Made by a program: the position numbers and the translations under genes. 64,000 nucleotides of DNA from Pseudomonas sp. CC120222-01a (lineage in GTDB: Bacteria > Pseudomonadota > Gammaproteobacteria > Pseudomonadales > Pseudomonadaceae). The DNA lies in NCBI RefSeq assembly GCF_003097235.1, contig NZ_QEQQ01000001.1, positions 124,001 to 188,000 of the forward strand, written 5' to 3'. The notes under the pieces are model-generated. The model searched no databases, was not told where the DNA came from, and saw only the letters and a list, made by a program, of their open reading frames with translations. Below are positions 52,201-60,174 of the stretch, piece after piece; positions within the stretch are counted from its first letter, which is position 1, and each line of letters begins with the position of its first letter.

Positions 52201-53613
52201 GGCCGTGGCCACGGGGGCCAGCCCATCGACAAATGCCGAACGCTGCAACAGCCGCGCCTCCAATACGCCCGTACCCGCAGTGAGCACCGTTTGCGTGACG
52301 TTGACCGCCACGCTCAGCAGATGCTCCAGCGCGCCCTGGCGATCGCCCAACGCCCAATCGTTGTAACCCTCGTACAAGTCATCCACCACCTGCAATGCGG
52401 CAATGCCGAGAATCGCCACGCCCAGGCCCGGCACGTAGAAACTCGCCAGCCCCAACAGGTCTAGCCCTGCACCGAGGTAGAACTGCAAGCGCCGGATACG
52501 CTCGGCTTCATCGATGGCCTCGGTCGGCATACCAAGCACCTGGGCATCATCGAACAGAACATCCAGCAGGCGCTTGCGCAGGTGCAGGTACAACGGCTCG
52601 TCAATTGCCTGCCAGCGGCCATCGAGCTCCACCTGCGCGCCCCTGGCGGACATGGCACTGGCCAGCGCACGGGAGAACGCCTCACGGTCTCGTTCGCTGA
52701 TGAAGCGCTGAAAGAATGCTGGGTAGTCAGGCAAACGCATGCGCCTGCCCAGCCTGTCGAACAGCGCAGTCCAGGACGTGTGCCAGCTCACCGCCCCCTG
52801 CGGGTCATTGGGTATCCAGCACAGTACGCCAGATTGCGCCGCTGGCAACGGGCCTTCACCACTCACCTCGAAGGCCACCACGCCATTGACACGCTTGCCC
52901 AACAGCCGCAGGCCCATGGGCTGCGCGCCATCGGCCTTGCCTTTGTCGGCCCTGATGGCTGCAAGGCAGCGCAGAGAAACCTGCTCGTCGATCTCGCCGC
53001 GCAGCGCCGCCAGGCGTACCGCAGCCTCCAGCGCATAGCGCTGGCCCCGCTCCAGCAAATCCGCGATGGCCTCGCCGGCCGTTCCGGGAGGCGTCAGCTG
53101 ACGCTTGAGGTAGGCCTGGTACTGGCCACCCACGTCCAGCGTGCGGCAGAGTTCAGCAAACGCCTGGGCCGATAGCGGCAGGGGCTGCCCTTGCTCATCC
53201 AGTACGCGCGTGCCCTCAGCCAGCCCTAGAGGCAAGGTTTCGGAATAGCTGAAATTGTGCAAAGCCGCAGCCAACAGGCTGTTACGAAAATGGTGAATTC
53301 GGACGCTGATCGGTATTTCCGGACGGGCTACGGGATAGCGTTGCAACCAACGCAAGTCGAACATGGCCTGGCGGACAGCCACAGGGCGCTTCAGGCGCTC
53401 GGCCAATGCCGGCGCCAGCAATGCTTCGGCAAAGCTATCCAGTGGCGTCAGGCCACGGAACAGTGCCTGCAGCTGGTGCTGGACATCCTGCTGCAGTTGC
53501 AGGCAGTGATTCAGCTCGTGCAACCGCGCAACAGGCGCCTGCTTCAGCCAGCCTGGCAGGCGGCTGGCGATCAGTGCGTCGATGGAGTGTTCAGCGATAG
53601 GTGTGTTTGCCAT
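49288..53613 (-). CDS. Giant LRR-NEL E3 ubiquitin ligase-like toxin, copy 3
   Basis: A 1441-residue protein with the same plan as the tandem pair near 6.6-15.7 kb: an N-terminal DUF6543-like region, a hydrophobic stretch at about residues 381-410 (SFYVPGLGVAILGIAALQVV), LRRs at about 972-1130 (LHTLGLDGNLIGRVPEV, LTFIDLRDNQISEV), then NEL with Cys1240 in PRSCADQMLLIFSALEVRTL. CAD here replaces CQD in the other copies and is the form found in IpaH proteins. AGAGG precedes the ATG. The gene is isolated from the tandem pair and flanked by a LysR fragment upstream. Confidence 0.85.
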   Translation of the reverse strand: MANTPIAEHSIDALIASRLPGWLKQAPVARLHELNHCLQLQQDVQHQLQALFRGLTPLDSFAEALLAPALAERLKRPVAVRQAMFDLRWLQRYPVARPEIPISVRIHHFRNSLLAAALHNFSYSETLPLGLAEGTRVLDEQGQPLPLSAQAFAELCRTLDVGGQYQAYLKRQLTPPGTAGEAIADLLERGQRYALEAAVRLAALRGEIDEQVSLRCLAAIRADKGKADGAQPMGLRLLGKRVNGVVAFEVSGEGPLPAAQSGVLCWIPNDPQGAVSWHTSWTALFDRLGRRMRLPDYPAFFQRFISERDREAFSRALASAMSARGAQVELDGRWQAIDEPLYLHLRKRLLDVLFDDAQVLGMPTEAIDEAERIRRLQFYLGAGLDLLGLASFYVPGLGVAILGIAALQVVDDLYEGYNDWALGDRQGALEHLLSVAVNVTQTVLTAGTGVLEARLLQRSAFVDGLAPVATAEGQRKLLDPKLGAYALVESETAIGQHATFDGQARLGTHQAVYQVEGDPDEQSLQIRHPHRNDAYSPTLRRLDAGRWRHEFELPQTWQGSELVRRMSSTLADVDEQTAREVLLATDFSADQLRLLHLNEESAPARLLDAVQRHRLHERYPRIRGDAFEQHVAERQVQPGPAPQLLRRDFPGLTVRSAQQIVDQADELLVERMLGEQRVPLQLAEQAWWSVRESRLDRACAGLAQAAAINADTERLAFGLLGQWLSWPESVRVELREGDSFTPAQMGGQAASEVRVIAKGPSGYEARDSSGKPLANATPNDDLMQALWLQLDTAQRQALGEAGTSAERLAQGLAQRACDRRQTLAELLGMAPPGGRVRLPRRLADGRLGYPLSGRGESSAASLRYALLRLFPSFSDAQVEEFLASSSRHGMTPWHRYFLLQEEFRQLENALDTWRRESASRVQALRRGWVARRIRQAWQRRGHADHSGHQLRIHGWRVGALPRLPERVDFGHVTHLSLNHMGLLHIEESFLQRFTGVLRLDLQDNVLTALPNGLEHLAELRELQLGQNHILLTASDAMRINTLQRLHTLGLDGNLIGRVPEVSALWRLRSVHLRATGLRELPQTLLASSSLTFIDLRDNQISEVSDAALELLRQDPRRLYLHDNPLSVQAVRRIRTLLADVDSDLLPVRRHEHGLEDERLRWLEGIDLVEQPRRLAQWDRLAAEDGAQDLFRFFADFSRSRDFTRQPQEMCRRAWAVIEACELNSEVREAVFQQAAGPRSCADQMLLIFSALEVRTLAAQRAAGLEGVYAMRPLLRLGRELFRLDQVDRIASRHIQQMREGDPYLPVDDVEVHLAYRVGLANNLSLPGQPSHMNYANVSGVHASDLEAAEREVRGAQTHDALSRSLAERDFWQSYLRTLHADWFENMDEPFHTRLDALYEQRQQMSDQDYRAAVEVVQNERMLAERALVFQLTRQAYDRHPS

Positions 53614-53676
53614 GGTCGACCTCTGCAGTGTGCAAAGCTCGGATCACAGCGCAGCGGCCAGGGCGCTTTGTGGTAC

Positions 53677-53850
53677 TTACTGCTTGGCGCCGAACGCCTC
53701 CCGGGCGAAGTCCGGAAAACTGCGTAGCTTGGGCGTCAGGCGCCGGTCCGGCGCATACAGGACATGCATCGCTACCTGGAGGCCAACCAGCAAGTCGGCA
53801 AGGGGTGGTGACGGACTGACAATTGCTACATAACGTTGCAACCATGGAGA
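53677..53850 (-). pseudogene. C-terminal remnant of a LysR-family regulator
   Basis: The minus-strand frame ending at the TAA at 53677 reads SPPLADLLVGLQVAMHVLYA followed by PDRRLTPKLRSFPDFAREAF. This is the typical C-terminal end of a LysR-type regulator (Y-x-P-x-R-R-L-x-P-K-x-R-x-F-x-D-F). No helix-turn-helix or other LysR part exists upstream, only an AT-richer stretch. It appears to be a fragment left after deletion or insertion next to the NEL gene. The rest of 53614-54112 shows no gene that I can support. Confidence 0.65.
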
Positions 53851-54112
53851 AAAACGCCTTGGCTGCCCTGCCCGCCCCATGGCATGGCCACTGCGCTGAA
53901 AAGCTCAGCAAATACGGGTATTTGGCGGTGTTTCGATGCACATGAATTGAAACAGCTGGACGGCGAATTTGTAGGACGTTTCTTCCGAACCCGGTAGGCA
54001 AAATCGCGGTATCGGCACTTTCCTGTATGAAACCCCAGTTCCCGCAAGATTTTGTCACTGATACGGTCCATTTTTCTTACAACGGCACGGATGCCAATGC
54101 CACGAGAGAAAC

Positions 54113-54298
54113 ATGGATCAATACAATAAATCTGGCCTGGCCTTGCAGAAAAACTTGCTCAATCTGCGCCGAGAGCGGGACCGATTGAAGGCCGAAGGCA
54201 AGCAGGAAGAAGCTGAGCGGCTGAGGCGAGAAATTGCGCGGATAGAAGCAGTAGTGGCCGCATTACCTGCAGCGGCCAAACCACCGACGCTGCAGTAG
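54113..54298 (+). CDS. Small coiled-coil protein
   Basis: A 61-residue protein with a highly charged helical core (LLNLRRERDRLKAEGKQEEA, then RLRREIARIEAVV) and a Pro/Ala tail. This is a likely coiled coil. GAGAGAAAC precedes the ATG and a strong terminator follows, which supports expression. Family unknown. Confidence 0.55.
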   Translation: MDQYNKSGLALQKNLLNLRRERDRLKAEGKQEEAERLRREIARIEAVVAALPAAAKPPTLQ

Positions 54299-54304
54299 AA
54301 AAGC

Positions 54305-54332
54305 AAACGCCCCGTCAGCGCGGGGCGTTTTT
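54305..54332. terminator. Terminator between small gene and Nudix gene
   Basis: AAACGCCCCG pairs with CGGGGCGTTT around TCAGCG and is followed by TT. The A run on the left lets it also work for the leftward Nudix gene. Confidence 0.85.
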
Positions 54333-54346
54333 GCGAGTGCTTCAAC

Positions 54347-54736
54347 TCATGCGCAGCGCTTGAGCAAGGTCTTGATCGGGCGCCGAACCCGGCGCTTCGA
54401 TACCGCCTTTGGCTTGATCCAGCGGCAGGCCTCGATTTCATTGCAGGGGCGCGGCTTGGATGCGGTCTTGCGGGCTTCGAACAGGTAGTGGATGACCTTG
54501 TCCTCCCTGAACTCGGTGATGTAGCGCAACTCGTCGAAGGCCAGGCCGGTCTCCTCGACCATCTCGCGATGGGCCGCTTCCAGCGGCGTTTCATCGCGCT
54601 CCACCGTGCCACCCGGCAGGTTCCATTTGGCGTTGCGCTTGCGTACGAACAGCACCTCGCCATCCTTGCGGTAGATCACCGTGGCGCGAAGCTTGATGCC
54701 CTTGCGTCTGGCTGTAGCCGTGTCCATTGCCTTCAT
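54347..54736 (-). CDS. Nudix hydrolase
   Basis: A 129-residue pyrophosphohydrolase. The Nudix box is complete: G-G-T-V-E-R-D-E-T-P-L-E-A-A-H-R-E followed by MVEETGL, with the metal-binding Glu pair. The C-terminus is very basic (KAVSKRRVRRPIKTLLKR), which is unusual and could aid nucleic acid binding. The substrate cannot be told from the sequence; a nucleotide-sugar or modified nucleotide is typical. Confidence 0.88.
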   Translation of the reverse strand: MKAMDTATARRKGIKLRATVIYRKDGEVLFVRKRNAKWNLPGGTVERDETPLEAAHREMVEETGLAFDELRYITEFREDKVIHYLFEARKTASKPRPCNEIEACRWIKPKAVSKRRVRRPIKTLLKRCA

Positions 54737-54842
54737 GCGCGCGATCCCATTCGGTTGACCGGACAGGAGCCGTGCAAGGCTCCTGTCCCGACTGTAGGGC
54801 GGTAATGTGTCGATTGAATGACCATCACCGGCGCGAGGTAGT

Positions 54843-55997
54843 TCAGACTGCTGTCTTGCTGCGCATCGGTCGGGTCCCCGCCCCCAGGCAGGTCACGGCG
54901 AAGGCGACCACCAGTGCCGCAGTGCCCAGCAGGAAGATCAGCTGCTGGTTGGAGCCCTCCACCAGCAGGGCGATCAGCGCCGGAGTCACCGCCGCAGCGC
55001 CCATCAAGGTGATGCTGACCAGCGGCGTGAGCTTGCCGGTCGGGTCATTGGTGGTGATCAGCGCCATGTAGTACGACAGCGACAGCACCCAGCCAAAGTT
55101 GATCAGCAGCAGCGCGACGAACAGCTGCATCGGTGTGCGGGTGTGACCGGTGAGCATGGCAATGGAGATGAACACCGCAACCAGCCCCACGGCGATCATC
55201 AGCTGACGGTTGACCCGCGCCCCCAGCAGGCTTGGCAGCCCTGCCCCAGGCAGACCGCCGATGGCCGACAGGCCGAATGCCCAGCCGATATCGACACCGT
55301 CGATGCCCTGGTCACGCGCCAACTGGTCGATAAAGCCCCATACGCAATAGATGGCGATCTGCATGAACAGCATGCCCACCAATGCCGTGCGCCCGGTGCG
55401 CGCCGAACCACCCTGGGCGGGCGAGCCTTCGCCGCTTGCCAGCGATACTGCCGGGCGACGCGGCAACACCAGGCTGGCGCCACAGATCAGCAGGTACCAC
55501 AGGCCGAATGCGCACAAGGCGGTCACAGTCCCGCTCTGCGCGGCAAGCATCGGCAAGGCTGCGGAAAACAGCGAGTACTCAGGCGTCTGCAACAACAGCA
55601 TCAGCCCGAACGAACGGTCCTGGTTGGGCAGGCGACCCAGCGTCGACACCGCATAGGCATACACCAGCCCGGCGCAGGTGCCGGCCGCCAGGCGCACGAT
55701 CAGCAACACCGCATTGGTGCTGGCGAAGGCAGTGGCGATGCTCAAGGCCACGCACAACGCACCAACCACCAGGCACAGGCTGCGCCCACCGTGGCGCTTC
55801 ATCAGGATCGGGCACAGCAAGGTGCCCAGGGTCATGCCGATCATCTCGACCGACACCACCCAGCCCTGCTGGTCGAGCGAGAGGCTCAGTTGCTCGGTGA
55901 CCAAACCCATGAAAATGGGTTGCACGCCACAGACGATGAATGAAGTACAGGCAATGAAAATCAAGGCGGCACGCAGCAGCTTGGAATCATTGATCAT
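54843..55997 (-). CDS. MFS transporter of the amidohydrolase module
   Basis: A 384-residue permease with about twelve membrane segments (LIFIACTSFIVCGVQPIFMG, VSVEMIGMTLGTLLCPIL, GLVYAYAVSTLGRL). Motif A is weak (MKRHGGRSLCLVVGA). It is divergent from the amidohydrolase gene, with shared upstream DNA, and a LysR gene follows beyond it. Uptake of the amidohydrolase substrate is the simplest role. The start at 55997 lies 8 bases after a GGAG. Confidence 0.8.
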   Translation of the reverse strand: MINDSKLLRAALIFIACTSFIVCGVQPIFMGLVTEQLSLSLDQQGWVVSVEMIGMTLGTLLCPILMKRHGGRSLCLVVGALCVALSIATAFASTNAVLLIVRLAAGTCAGLVYAYAVSTLGRLPNQDRSFGLMLLLQTPEYSLFSAALPMLAAQSGTVTALCAFGLWYLLICGASLVLPRRPAVSLASGEGSPAQGGSARTGRTALVGMLFMQIAIYCVWGFIDQLARDQGIDGVDIGWAFGLSAIGGLPGAGLPSLLGARVNRQLMIAVGLVAVFISIAMLTGHTRTPMQLFVALLLINFGWVLSLSYYMALITTNDPTGKLTPLVSITLMGAAAVTPALIALLVEGSNQQLIFLLGTAALVVAFAVTCLGAGTRPMRSKTAV

Positions 55998-56119
55998 GGG
56001 AGGACTCCGACACGGCATTTGTTTTTATTGTGGGGTGTTGAGCAGCCCTGAAAGCGCCGTATCAGGCGGCCGGGCCGGTCACGCGGTCAATCCTGGGCCG
56101 AGTCCGAAGGCTTTGAAAG

Positions 56120-56214
56120 TTAATTATCGGAATCGACTTCAGTGGACTTTTTAATGCAGGCCAACGGCCCTTGCTTGCATCAAGAAATGCACTGTGGTCG
56201 ATCCTGATAATTAA
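56120..56214. promoter_or_regulatory. Spaced inverted half-sites in the MFS/amidohydrolase intergenic region
   Basis: TTAATTATCGGAATCGA at 56120-56136 is inverted at 56198-56214 as TCGATCCTGATAATTAA, matching at 15 of 17 positions with 61 bases between. These AT-rich half-sites sit in the 285-base divergent region and are likely regulator sites, probably for the LysR protein encoded at 57654. Confidence 0.5.
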
Positions 56215-56282
56215 TTTGTGAGGGGGCTGGATCATCCCTACCGTATGACGGTACTCAAGCCTCGGAATTAAAGGCCCCCATC

Positions 56283-57500
56283 ATGAACGACCGTGAGTTC
56301 ATCAATGCCATCGACGCCGATGGCCAACCCCTGAACATCGCCGTAAGCAATGGCCGCATCAGCCACATCGGCCCGCAACGCGCCAGCACCGCCGCTGGCG
56401 AGACCATCGACCTCGAAGGCCTGCTGGTGCTGCCAGGCTTCGTCGATGGCCACATCCACCTGGACAAGAGCTTCGTCGGCGACCGCTGGCGCCCGCACCA
56501 GCCCGTCGCCAGCCTGCGCGAACGCCTGGCCGTGGAAAAGCGCGAGCTCGCCAGCGCCCCGCCGATCGTCGAGCGCGCCGACGCGCTGATGCGCCAGGCC
56601 GCCTCGTTCGGCACCCTGGCCATGCGTTGCCATGTCGACGTCGACGCCAGCACCGGCCTGACCCACCTGCGCGCCATCCTCGAAGCCCGCGACAAGTGGA
56701 AAGACCTGATCGACATCGAGTTGGTGGCGTTCCCGCAAGCCGGCGTGGTGACCTGCCCCGGCACTGCCGAGGTAATGGAAGCCGCCGTGCGCGAGGGCGT
56801 GCAGGTGGTTGGCGGCATCGACCCGAGCACCTTGGACGGCGATGCCGAAGCCCAGCTGGATATCGTGTTCGGCATTGCCGACCGGCATGGTGTGAAGGTC
56901 GATATCCACCTCCACGAACCGGCTGACATCTGCATCGCCCAGCTCGAGCGCATCGCCGCCCGTACCCAGGCACTGGGCATGCAAGGCCTGGTGGCGGTCA
57001 GCCACGCCTATGGCCTGGGTGATGTCAGTGACGCCGTGGTTGACCGCACTGCCGAAGTGCTGGCTGCTGCTGGCGTGTCGATCATGACCAACGCCCCCGG
57101 CGAGCACGCCTTCCCGCCCGTGCTGCGCCTGCGTGCCGGTGGCGTGCGGGTGTTCACCGGCAACGACAATATCCAGGACGCCTGGTGGCCCTATGGCAAC
57201 GGCGACATGCTGCAACGGGCGATGCTGGTCAGCTACCGCTCCGGGTTCAATACCGACGAGGAACTGCGGGTCGCGCTGGAGATGGCGACCGTGGCCGGTG
57301 CCGGAGTGATGGGCAAGCAGGATTACGGGTTGAAGGTGGGCAACGAAGCCAGCTTCATCCTGTTCAAGGCACCGAATGCGGCGGCGGCGGTGGCGGCAGC
57401 CATCCACGAACGGGTGATCGTGCGCCATGGCGCGTTCTGGGGCGGGCCTGCGCAGTTGCAGTTGAAGGCTGCGCAGTTTGCTGCGGAACTGCGTCGCTAA
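56283..57500 (+). CDS. Cytosine-deaminase-like amidohydrolase
   Basis: A 405-residue metal-dependent hydrolase of the CodA-like branch. Metal ligands are in PGFVDGH57-I-H59-LDKS, the middle His in VDIHLHEPAD, the next in VAVSHAYGLGD, and the late Asp in VFTGNDNIQDAWWP, where the family usually has G-S-D-N. It would deaminate or hydrolyse a cyclic nitrogen compound. The neighbouring MFS and LysR genes make an uptake, degradation and control set. The precise substrate is unknown. Confidence 0.85.
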   Translation: MNDREFINAIDADGQPLNIAVSNGRISHIGPQRASTAAGETIDLEGLLVLPGFVDGHIHLDKSFVGDRWRPHQPVASLRERLAVEKRELASAPPIVERADALMRQAASFGTLAMRCHVDVDASTGLTHLRAILEARDKWKDLIDIELVAFPQAGVVTCPGTAEVMEAAVREGVQVVGGIDPSTLDGDAEAQLDIVFGIADRHGVKVDIHLHEPADICIAQLERIAARTQALGMQGLVAVSHAYGLGDVSDAVVDRTAEVLAAAGVSIMTNAPGEHAFPPVLRLRAGGVRVFTGNDNIQDAWWPYGNGDMLQRAMLVSYRSGFNTDEELRVALEMATVAGAGVMGKQDYGLKVGNEASFILFKAPNAAAAVAAAIHERVIVRHGAFWGGPAQLQLKAAQFAAELRR

Positions 57501-57520
57501 TCATCTCGTTGACGCGATCT

Positions 57521-57641
57521 CTTGTAGGAGCGGCCTTGTGTCGCGAAAGGGCTGCGCAGCAGCCCCAGGATCTCAGCGCAGAAGCATGAATTGCCGGGGC
57601 TGCTGCGCAGCCCTTTCGCGACACAAGGCCGCTCCTACAAG
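57521..57641. repeat. Perfect 46-bp inverted repeat (REP type)
   Basis: The arms 57521-57566 and 57596-57641 are exact inverses over 46 bases, beginning CTTGTAGGAGCGGCCTTGTG and ending GCTGCGCAGCAGCCCC, with a 29-base spacer. It belongs to the same family as the 26298-26414 repeat (shared GGAGCGGCCTTG and TCGCGAAAGGG). It lies between the two converging genes and may end both transcripts. Confidence 0.9.
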
Positions 57642-57653
57642 CAAGCGTGGTCT

Positions 57654-58532
57654 CTACTCAGCCTCCGCCCGCAAAATGCCAATCAGTATCTCGGCCAGCT
57701 CCTTGACCATCGGATCCGCCGTAGGCCGATGGAAGATCGCTGCCTCGAACACCCGAATCGGCTTGAACCCCTCCTCCGCCCCCAGCACGCGATGCCCGGC
57801 CGTCACCACCCGCGACGGCAGCAGGCTGACCCCCAACCCATTGGCCACCGCCGCCTGGATACCCGCCAGGCTCGAACTGGTAAAGCCAATGCGCCACGTG
57901 CGGCCCATGGCCTCGACCGCGCTGATCATGTCATCGCGGTACAGGCCACGCGGCGGAAAGGTCACCAGCGGGATCGGGTCCTGGGCAAAGCTCGGATACT
58001 GCGCGCTGTCGATCCACTCGATGCGCTCCGGCTGGCAGGCATTGGCCTCGCGGCTGTGGCGCCGCTGCTTGACCAGCACCAGGTCCAGCTCACCGCGGTC
58101 GTAGGTGCTCATCAGGTCGCGGCTCAGGCCACCGGTGATCTCCAGCTTCACCGTCGGGTTGAGCCGGTTGAACGCCGCCAGCGCCTGCATCGTCTTGCCC
58201 GCGACAAAATCATCCGGCAGGCCGATGCGCACCGTGACCGAGACCCCGCCCGACATCGCTTCACTTAGCTGGTTGCTTACTGATAGCAGGTGCCGTGCGT
58301 AGCGCAGCAGGGTTTCCCCGGCGTCGGTGGGGTGCACCTCGCGGTTGCTGCGGTCGAGCAGCTGGTGGCCGACCATTTCCTCCAGCCGGCGCACCTTCTG
58401 GCTGACCGTGGACTGGGTGGAATGCAGGCGTGCGGCGGCGGTGGTGAAGCTGCCGCAGTCGGCCACCATGACCACGGCGCGGAGCATGTCCAGGTCGTAG
58501 ATGGCGCGGTTGGGTTTGGTGCTGTCAGTCAT
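57654..58532 (-). CDS. LysR-family regulator of the amidohydrolase module
   Basis: A 292-residue regulator. The DNA-binding region is LDMLRAVVMVADCGSFTTAA and RLHSTQSTVSQKVRRLEEMV, followed by the effector domain with VRIGLPDDFVAG and GLGVSLLPSRVVTAG. The start at 58532 is the ATG before TDSTKPNRAIYDLDML; the earlier one adds an unsupported leader. It converges on the amidohydrolase gene and probably controls it through the half-sites at 56120-56214. Confidence 0.87.
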   Translation of the reverse strand: MTDSTKPNRAIYDLDMLRAVVMVADCGSFTTAAARLHSTQSTVSQKVRRLEEMVGHQLLDRSNREVHPTDAGETLLRYARHLLSVSNQLSEAMSGGVSVTVRIGLPDDFVAGKTMQALAAFNRLNPTVKLEITGGLSRDLMSTYDRGELDLVLVKQRRHSREANACQPERIEWIDSAQYPSFAQDPIPLVTFPPRGLYRDDMISAVEAMGRTWRIGFTSSSLAGIQAAVANGLGVSLLPSRVVTAGHRVLGAEEGFKPIRVFEAAIFHRPTADPMVKELAEILIGILRAEAE

Positions 58533-58675
58533 TGGCAGAAGTCGGCTTTCGAGTGGGGCTGGGAGCATGATGCCTGAAGCTGGACCACGGGGAAGCGCTT
58601 ATTGGTGTCCGTTGTCACGGGGCAAGCCCAGTGAAGTAGACTGGCGCCTTTCTTTGCCTCTCCCTGGAAGACCTG

Positions 58676-58855
58676 ATGAACAAACTGATCTTACCTGTGG
58701 CCATCTTCGTGTGCGTGATCATCGCGGGGAAACTGGCCGAGCATGTTGGCCTTGAGGGTAGCTGGAAAGTCGGTTTGCTCTGCGTCGTGGCCGCCTGCGT
58801 GCAGATCGCGGTCAACCGTATCCAGCGCTTGCAGCGGCAGAAAGCTGAACGCTGA
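58676..58855 (+). CDS. 59-residue membrane protein
   Basis: Starts MNKLILPVAIFVCVIIAGKL, then AEHVGLEGSWKVGLLCVVAA, and ends IQRLQRQKAER. It has two predicted membrane segments and a basic C-terminal tail. GGAAGAC precedes the ATG at a good distance. No family is known to me. Confidence 0.6.
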   Translation: MNKLILPVAIFVCVIIAGKLAEHVGLEGSWKVGLLCVVAACVQIAVNRIQRLQRQKAER

Positions 58856-58988
58856 CACAGCCGCTCTGGACGCAAACGGTTGCCTGACAGCACTGACACG
58901 ACGCGCCATTGAATCGTCTCGATGAGTCATATTGATGCCTTCACACCTCAGGCTAATACTAAAGTCACTGTCTGGGGAGGCACGGATC

Positions 58989-59243
58989 ATGCAAACAAGA
59001 TTTGTTATCGTTCCAGCTGTACCGATCAAAAAGGAATCCTTCCAATCGGGGGCGCGCTTCTACGCCGCTACGGTTTCGGGTGGTTTCGACATTTACGACA
59101 ATCAAGAAAAACTGCGCTTGAAGCCGAGCTACTCAACCCGGTCGCTTGCCGAAGCGGCACGCGCCAAGCTGAACGATGAATGCCGAAATCCAGACGAACT
59201 TTTCCCCTTCTTGCGGGTGGAATGTCCAGTCATGCAATCGTGA
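58989..59243 (+). CDS. 84-residue soluble protein of unknown function
   Basis: Begins MQTRFVIVPAVPIKKESFQS and contains GARFYAATVSGGFDIYDNQE, then a helical region rich in Lys and Arg. GGGAGG lies 7 bases before the ATG and a terminator follows. The first half looks like a small beta-sheet domain. No family recognised. Confidence 0.6.
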   Translation: MQTRFVIVPAVPIKKESFQSGARFYAATVSGGFDIYDNQEKLRLKPSYSTRSLAEAARAKLNDECRNPDELFPFLRVECPVMQS

Positions 59244-59251
59244 ATGAAAAC

Positions 59252-59269
59252 AGCCCGCTTCGGCGGGCT
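59252..59269 (+). terminator. Terminator after the 84-residue gene
   Basis: AGCCCGC pairs with GCGGGCT around TTCG, a stable UUCG loop, followed by TTTTCGTTT. It is preceded by AAAAC, so it may also serve the leftward lipoprotein gene. Confidence 0.85.
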
Positions 59270-59295
59270 TTTCGTTTCAGCATGGGGCAGCGCGC

Positions 59296-59805
59296 TTACT
59301 GGATGTGCTTGAGCTTTTCGAGCATGGCGGCGCTGCCTTTGAGGTAGCTGGTCACCTCGCCATCTTCCCGCTTGAATTTGATGCCTATCACCTTGTTATC
59401 CAGCTTTACCAACTCCACCGATGCCCGGATGACTTCGTGGGGATGAGTAACCTCTGCGGCCGCCTTGCCCTTCTGGATGGACACTTCGTTGACTGTTTGC
59501 TCGAAGACATTGCGTTCAGCGTCGTACGACCAGGACGACTGCTGCACGATCTTCTGCATTGAGTCTTTTTCGTTGAGGATCAGGAAATCGGCGGCTGAAC
59601 CGTCTGCCTTGAGCAGCAACAGTGCCAGTGCCTGTGAGGTGCCGTCATCGGCGTTGGAGTACCAGAGGCCGTAGAGGTCACTTTTCAGGTATTTGGGCGT
59701 TGTGATGGCTGTTTCGCTGGGGGGCTTTGCTGTGCCGGTTGTGGAGCAGGCAGAGAGCAGCAGCGGGGCCAGCAATGCGATTGCTAGGGTGAGGTACTTT
59801 TTCAT
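59296..59805 (-). CDS. Lipoprotein of unknown function
   Basis: A 169-residue protein with a lipoprotein signal (MKKYLTLAIALLAPLLLSAC, Cys20 in the lipobox). The mature part (ITTPKYLKSDLYGLWYSNAD, ...EVTSYLKGSAAMLEKL) looks like a small beta-rich lipocalin-like fold with a G-x-W motif (YGLWYS). AGGATTG precedes the ATG at 59805. No named family. Confidence 0.65.
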   Translation of the reverse strand: MKKYLTLAIALLAPLLLSACSTTGTAKPPSETAITTPKYLKSDLYGLWYSNADDGTSQALALLLLKADGSAADFLILNEKDSMQKIVQQSSWSYDAERNVFEQTVNEVSIQKGKAAAEVTHPHEVIRASVELVKLDNKVIGIKFKREDGEVTSYLKGSAAMLEKLKHIQ

Positions 59806-60009
59806 TTCAATCCTGGTGGCTTTAAGCAAGCCTTTTTGTGCGTAATGGGTGGTCGTAAATATCTTAAAATGTGTCGAAAAGTCGGAATTGTTCCCTTTCT
59901 TGTAGTCTGTTTCTGAAAGATACTCCTGCCGCCTATTTTCCGTTGCGAGGGGCCTGATGGGTCTCTAGTCTCGGCCTGTCGCTGCATATCAGCGACACGG
60001 CTTTGACGG

Positions 60010-60155
60010 GCCGCGACGGTTTTGACATACGGCTTTCATTTTTATGGTGGCTGTACGTGCGGGCACGCCCGCGTGCGCCGGAACTTGTCAATTCCACCGG
60101 TCCGTCAACCCACGTACAGCCGCCACCCTCTTCTTGACGGGAGACAGGTCGCGGC
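60010..60155 (+). ncRNA. Candidate structured RNA leader of the DUF6124 gene
   Basis: Several helices are visible: closing stem GCCGCGAC (60010-60017) with GTCGCGGC (60148-60155); a long stem GGTGGCTGTACGTG (60046-60059) with CACGTACAGCCGCCACC (60111-60127, 3-base bulge); and a GCGGG/CCCGC hairpin (60059-60072). The loop segment GTCAATTCC (60087-60095) can pair perfectly with GGAATTGAC (60164-60172), which overlaps the Shine-Dalgarno GAGGA (60162-60166) just before the ATG at 60175. A further hairpin is at 59978-59996 (GTCGCTG/CAGCGAC). I know of no named RNA family with this pattern. The structure is inferred by eye. Confidence 0.45.
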
Positions 60156-60174
60156 ACCGATGAGGAATTGACTA

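Noticed and set aside
53591..54058. A 155-codon minus-strand frame upstream of NEL copy 3
   Set aside because: No motif, odd composition, and it overlaps the LysR remnant in another frame that makes biological sense.
53614..54112. A type III secretion promoter (hrp box) before the toxin gene
   Set aside because: I could not find the GGAACC-N15/16-CCACNNA pattern before any of the three NEL genes.
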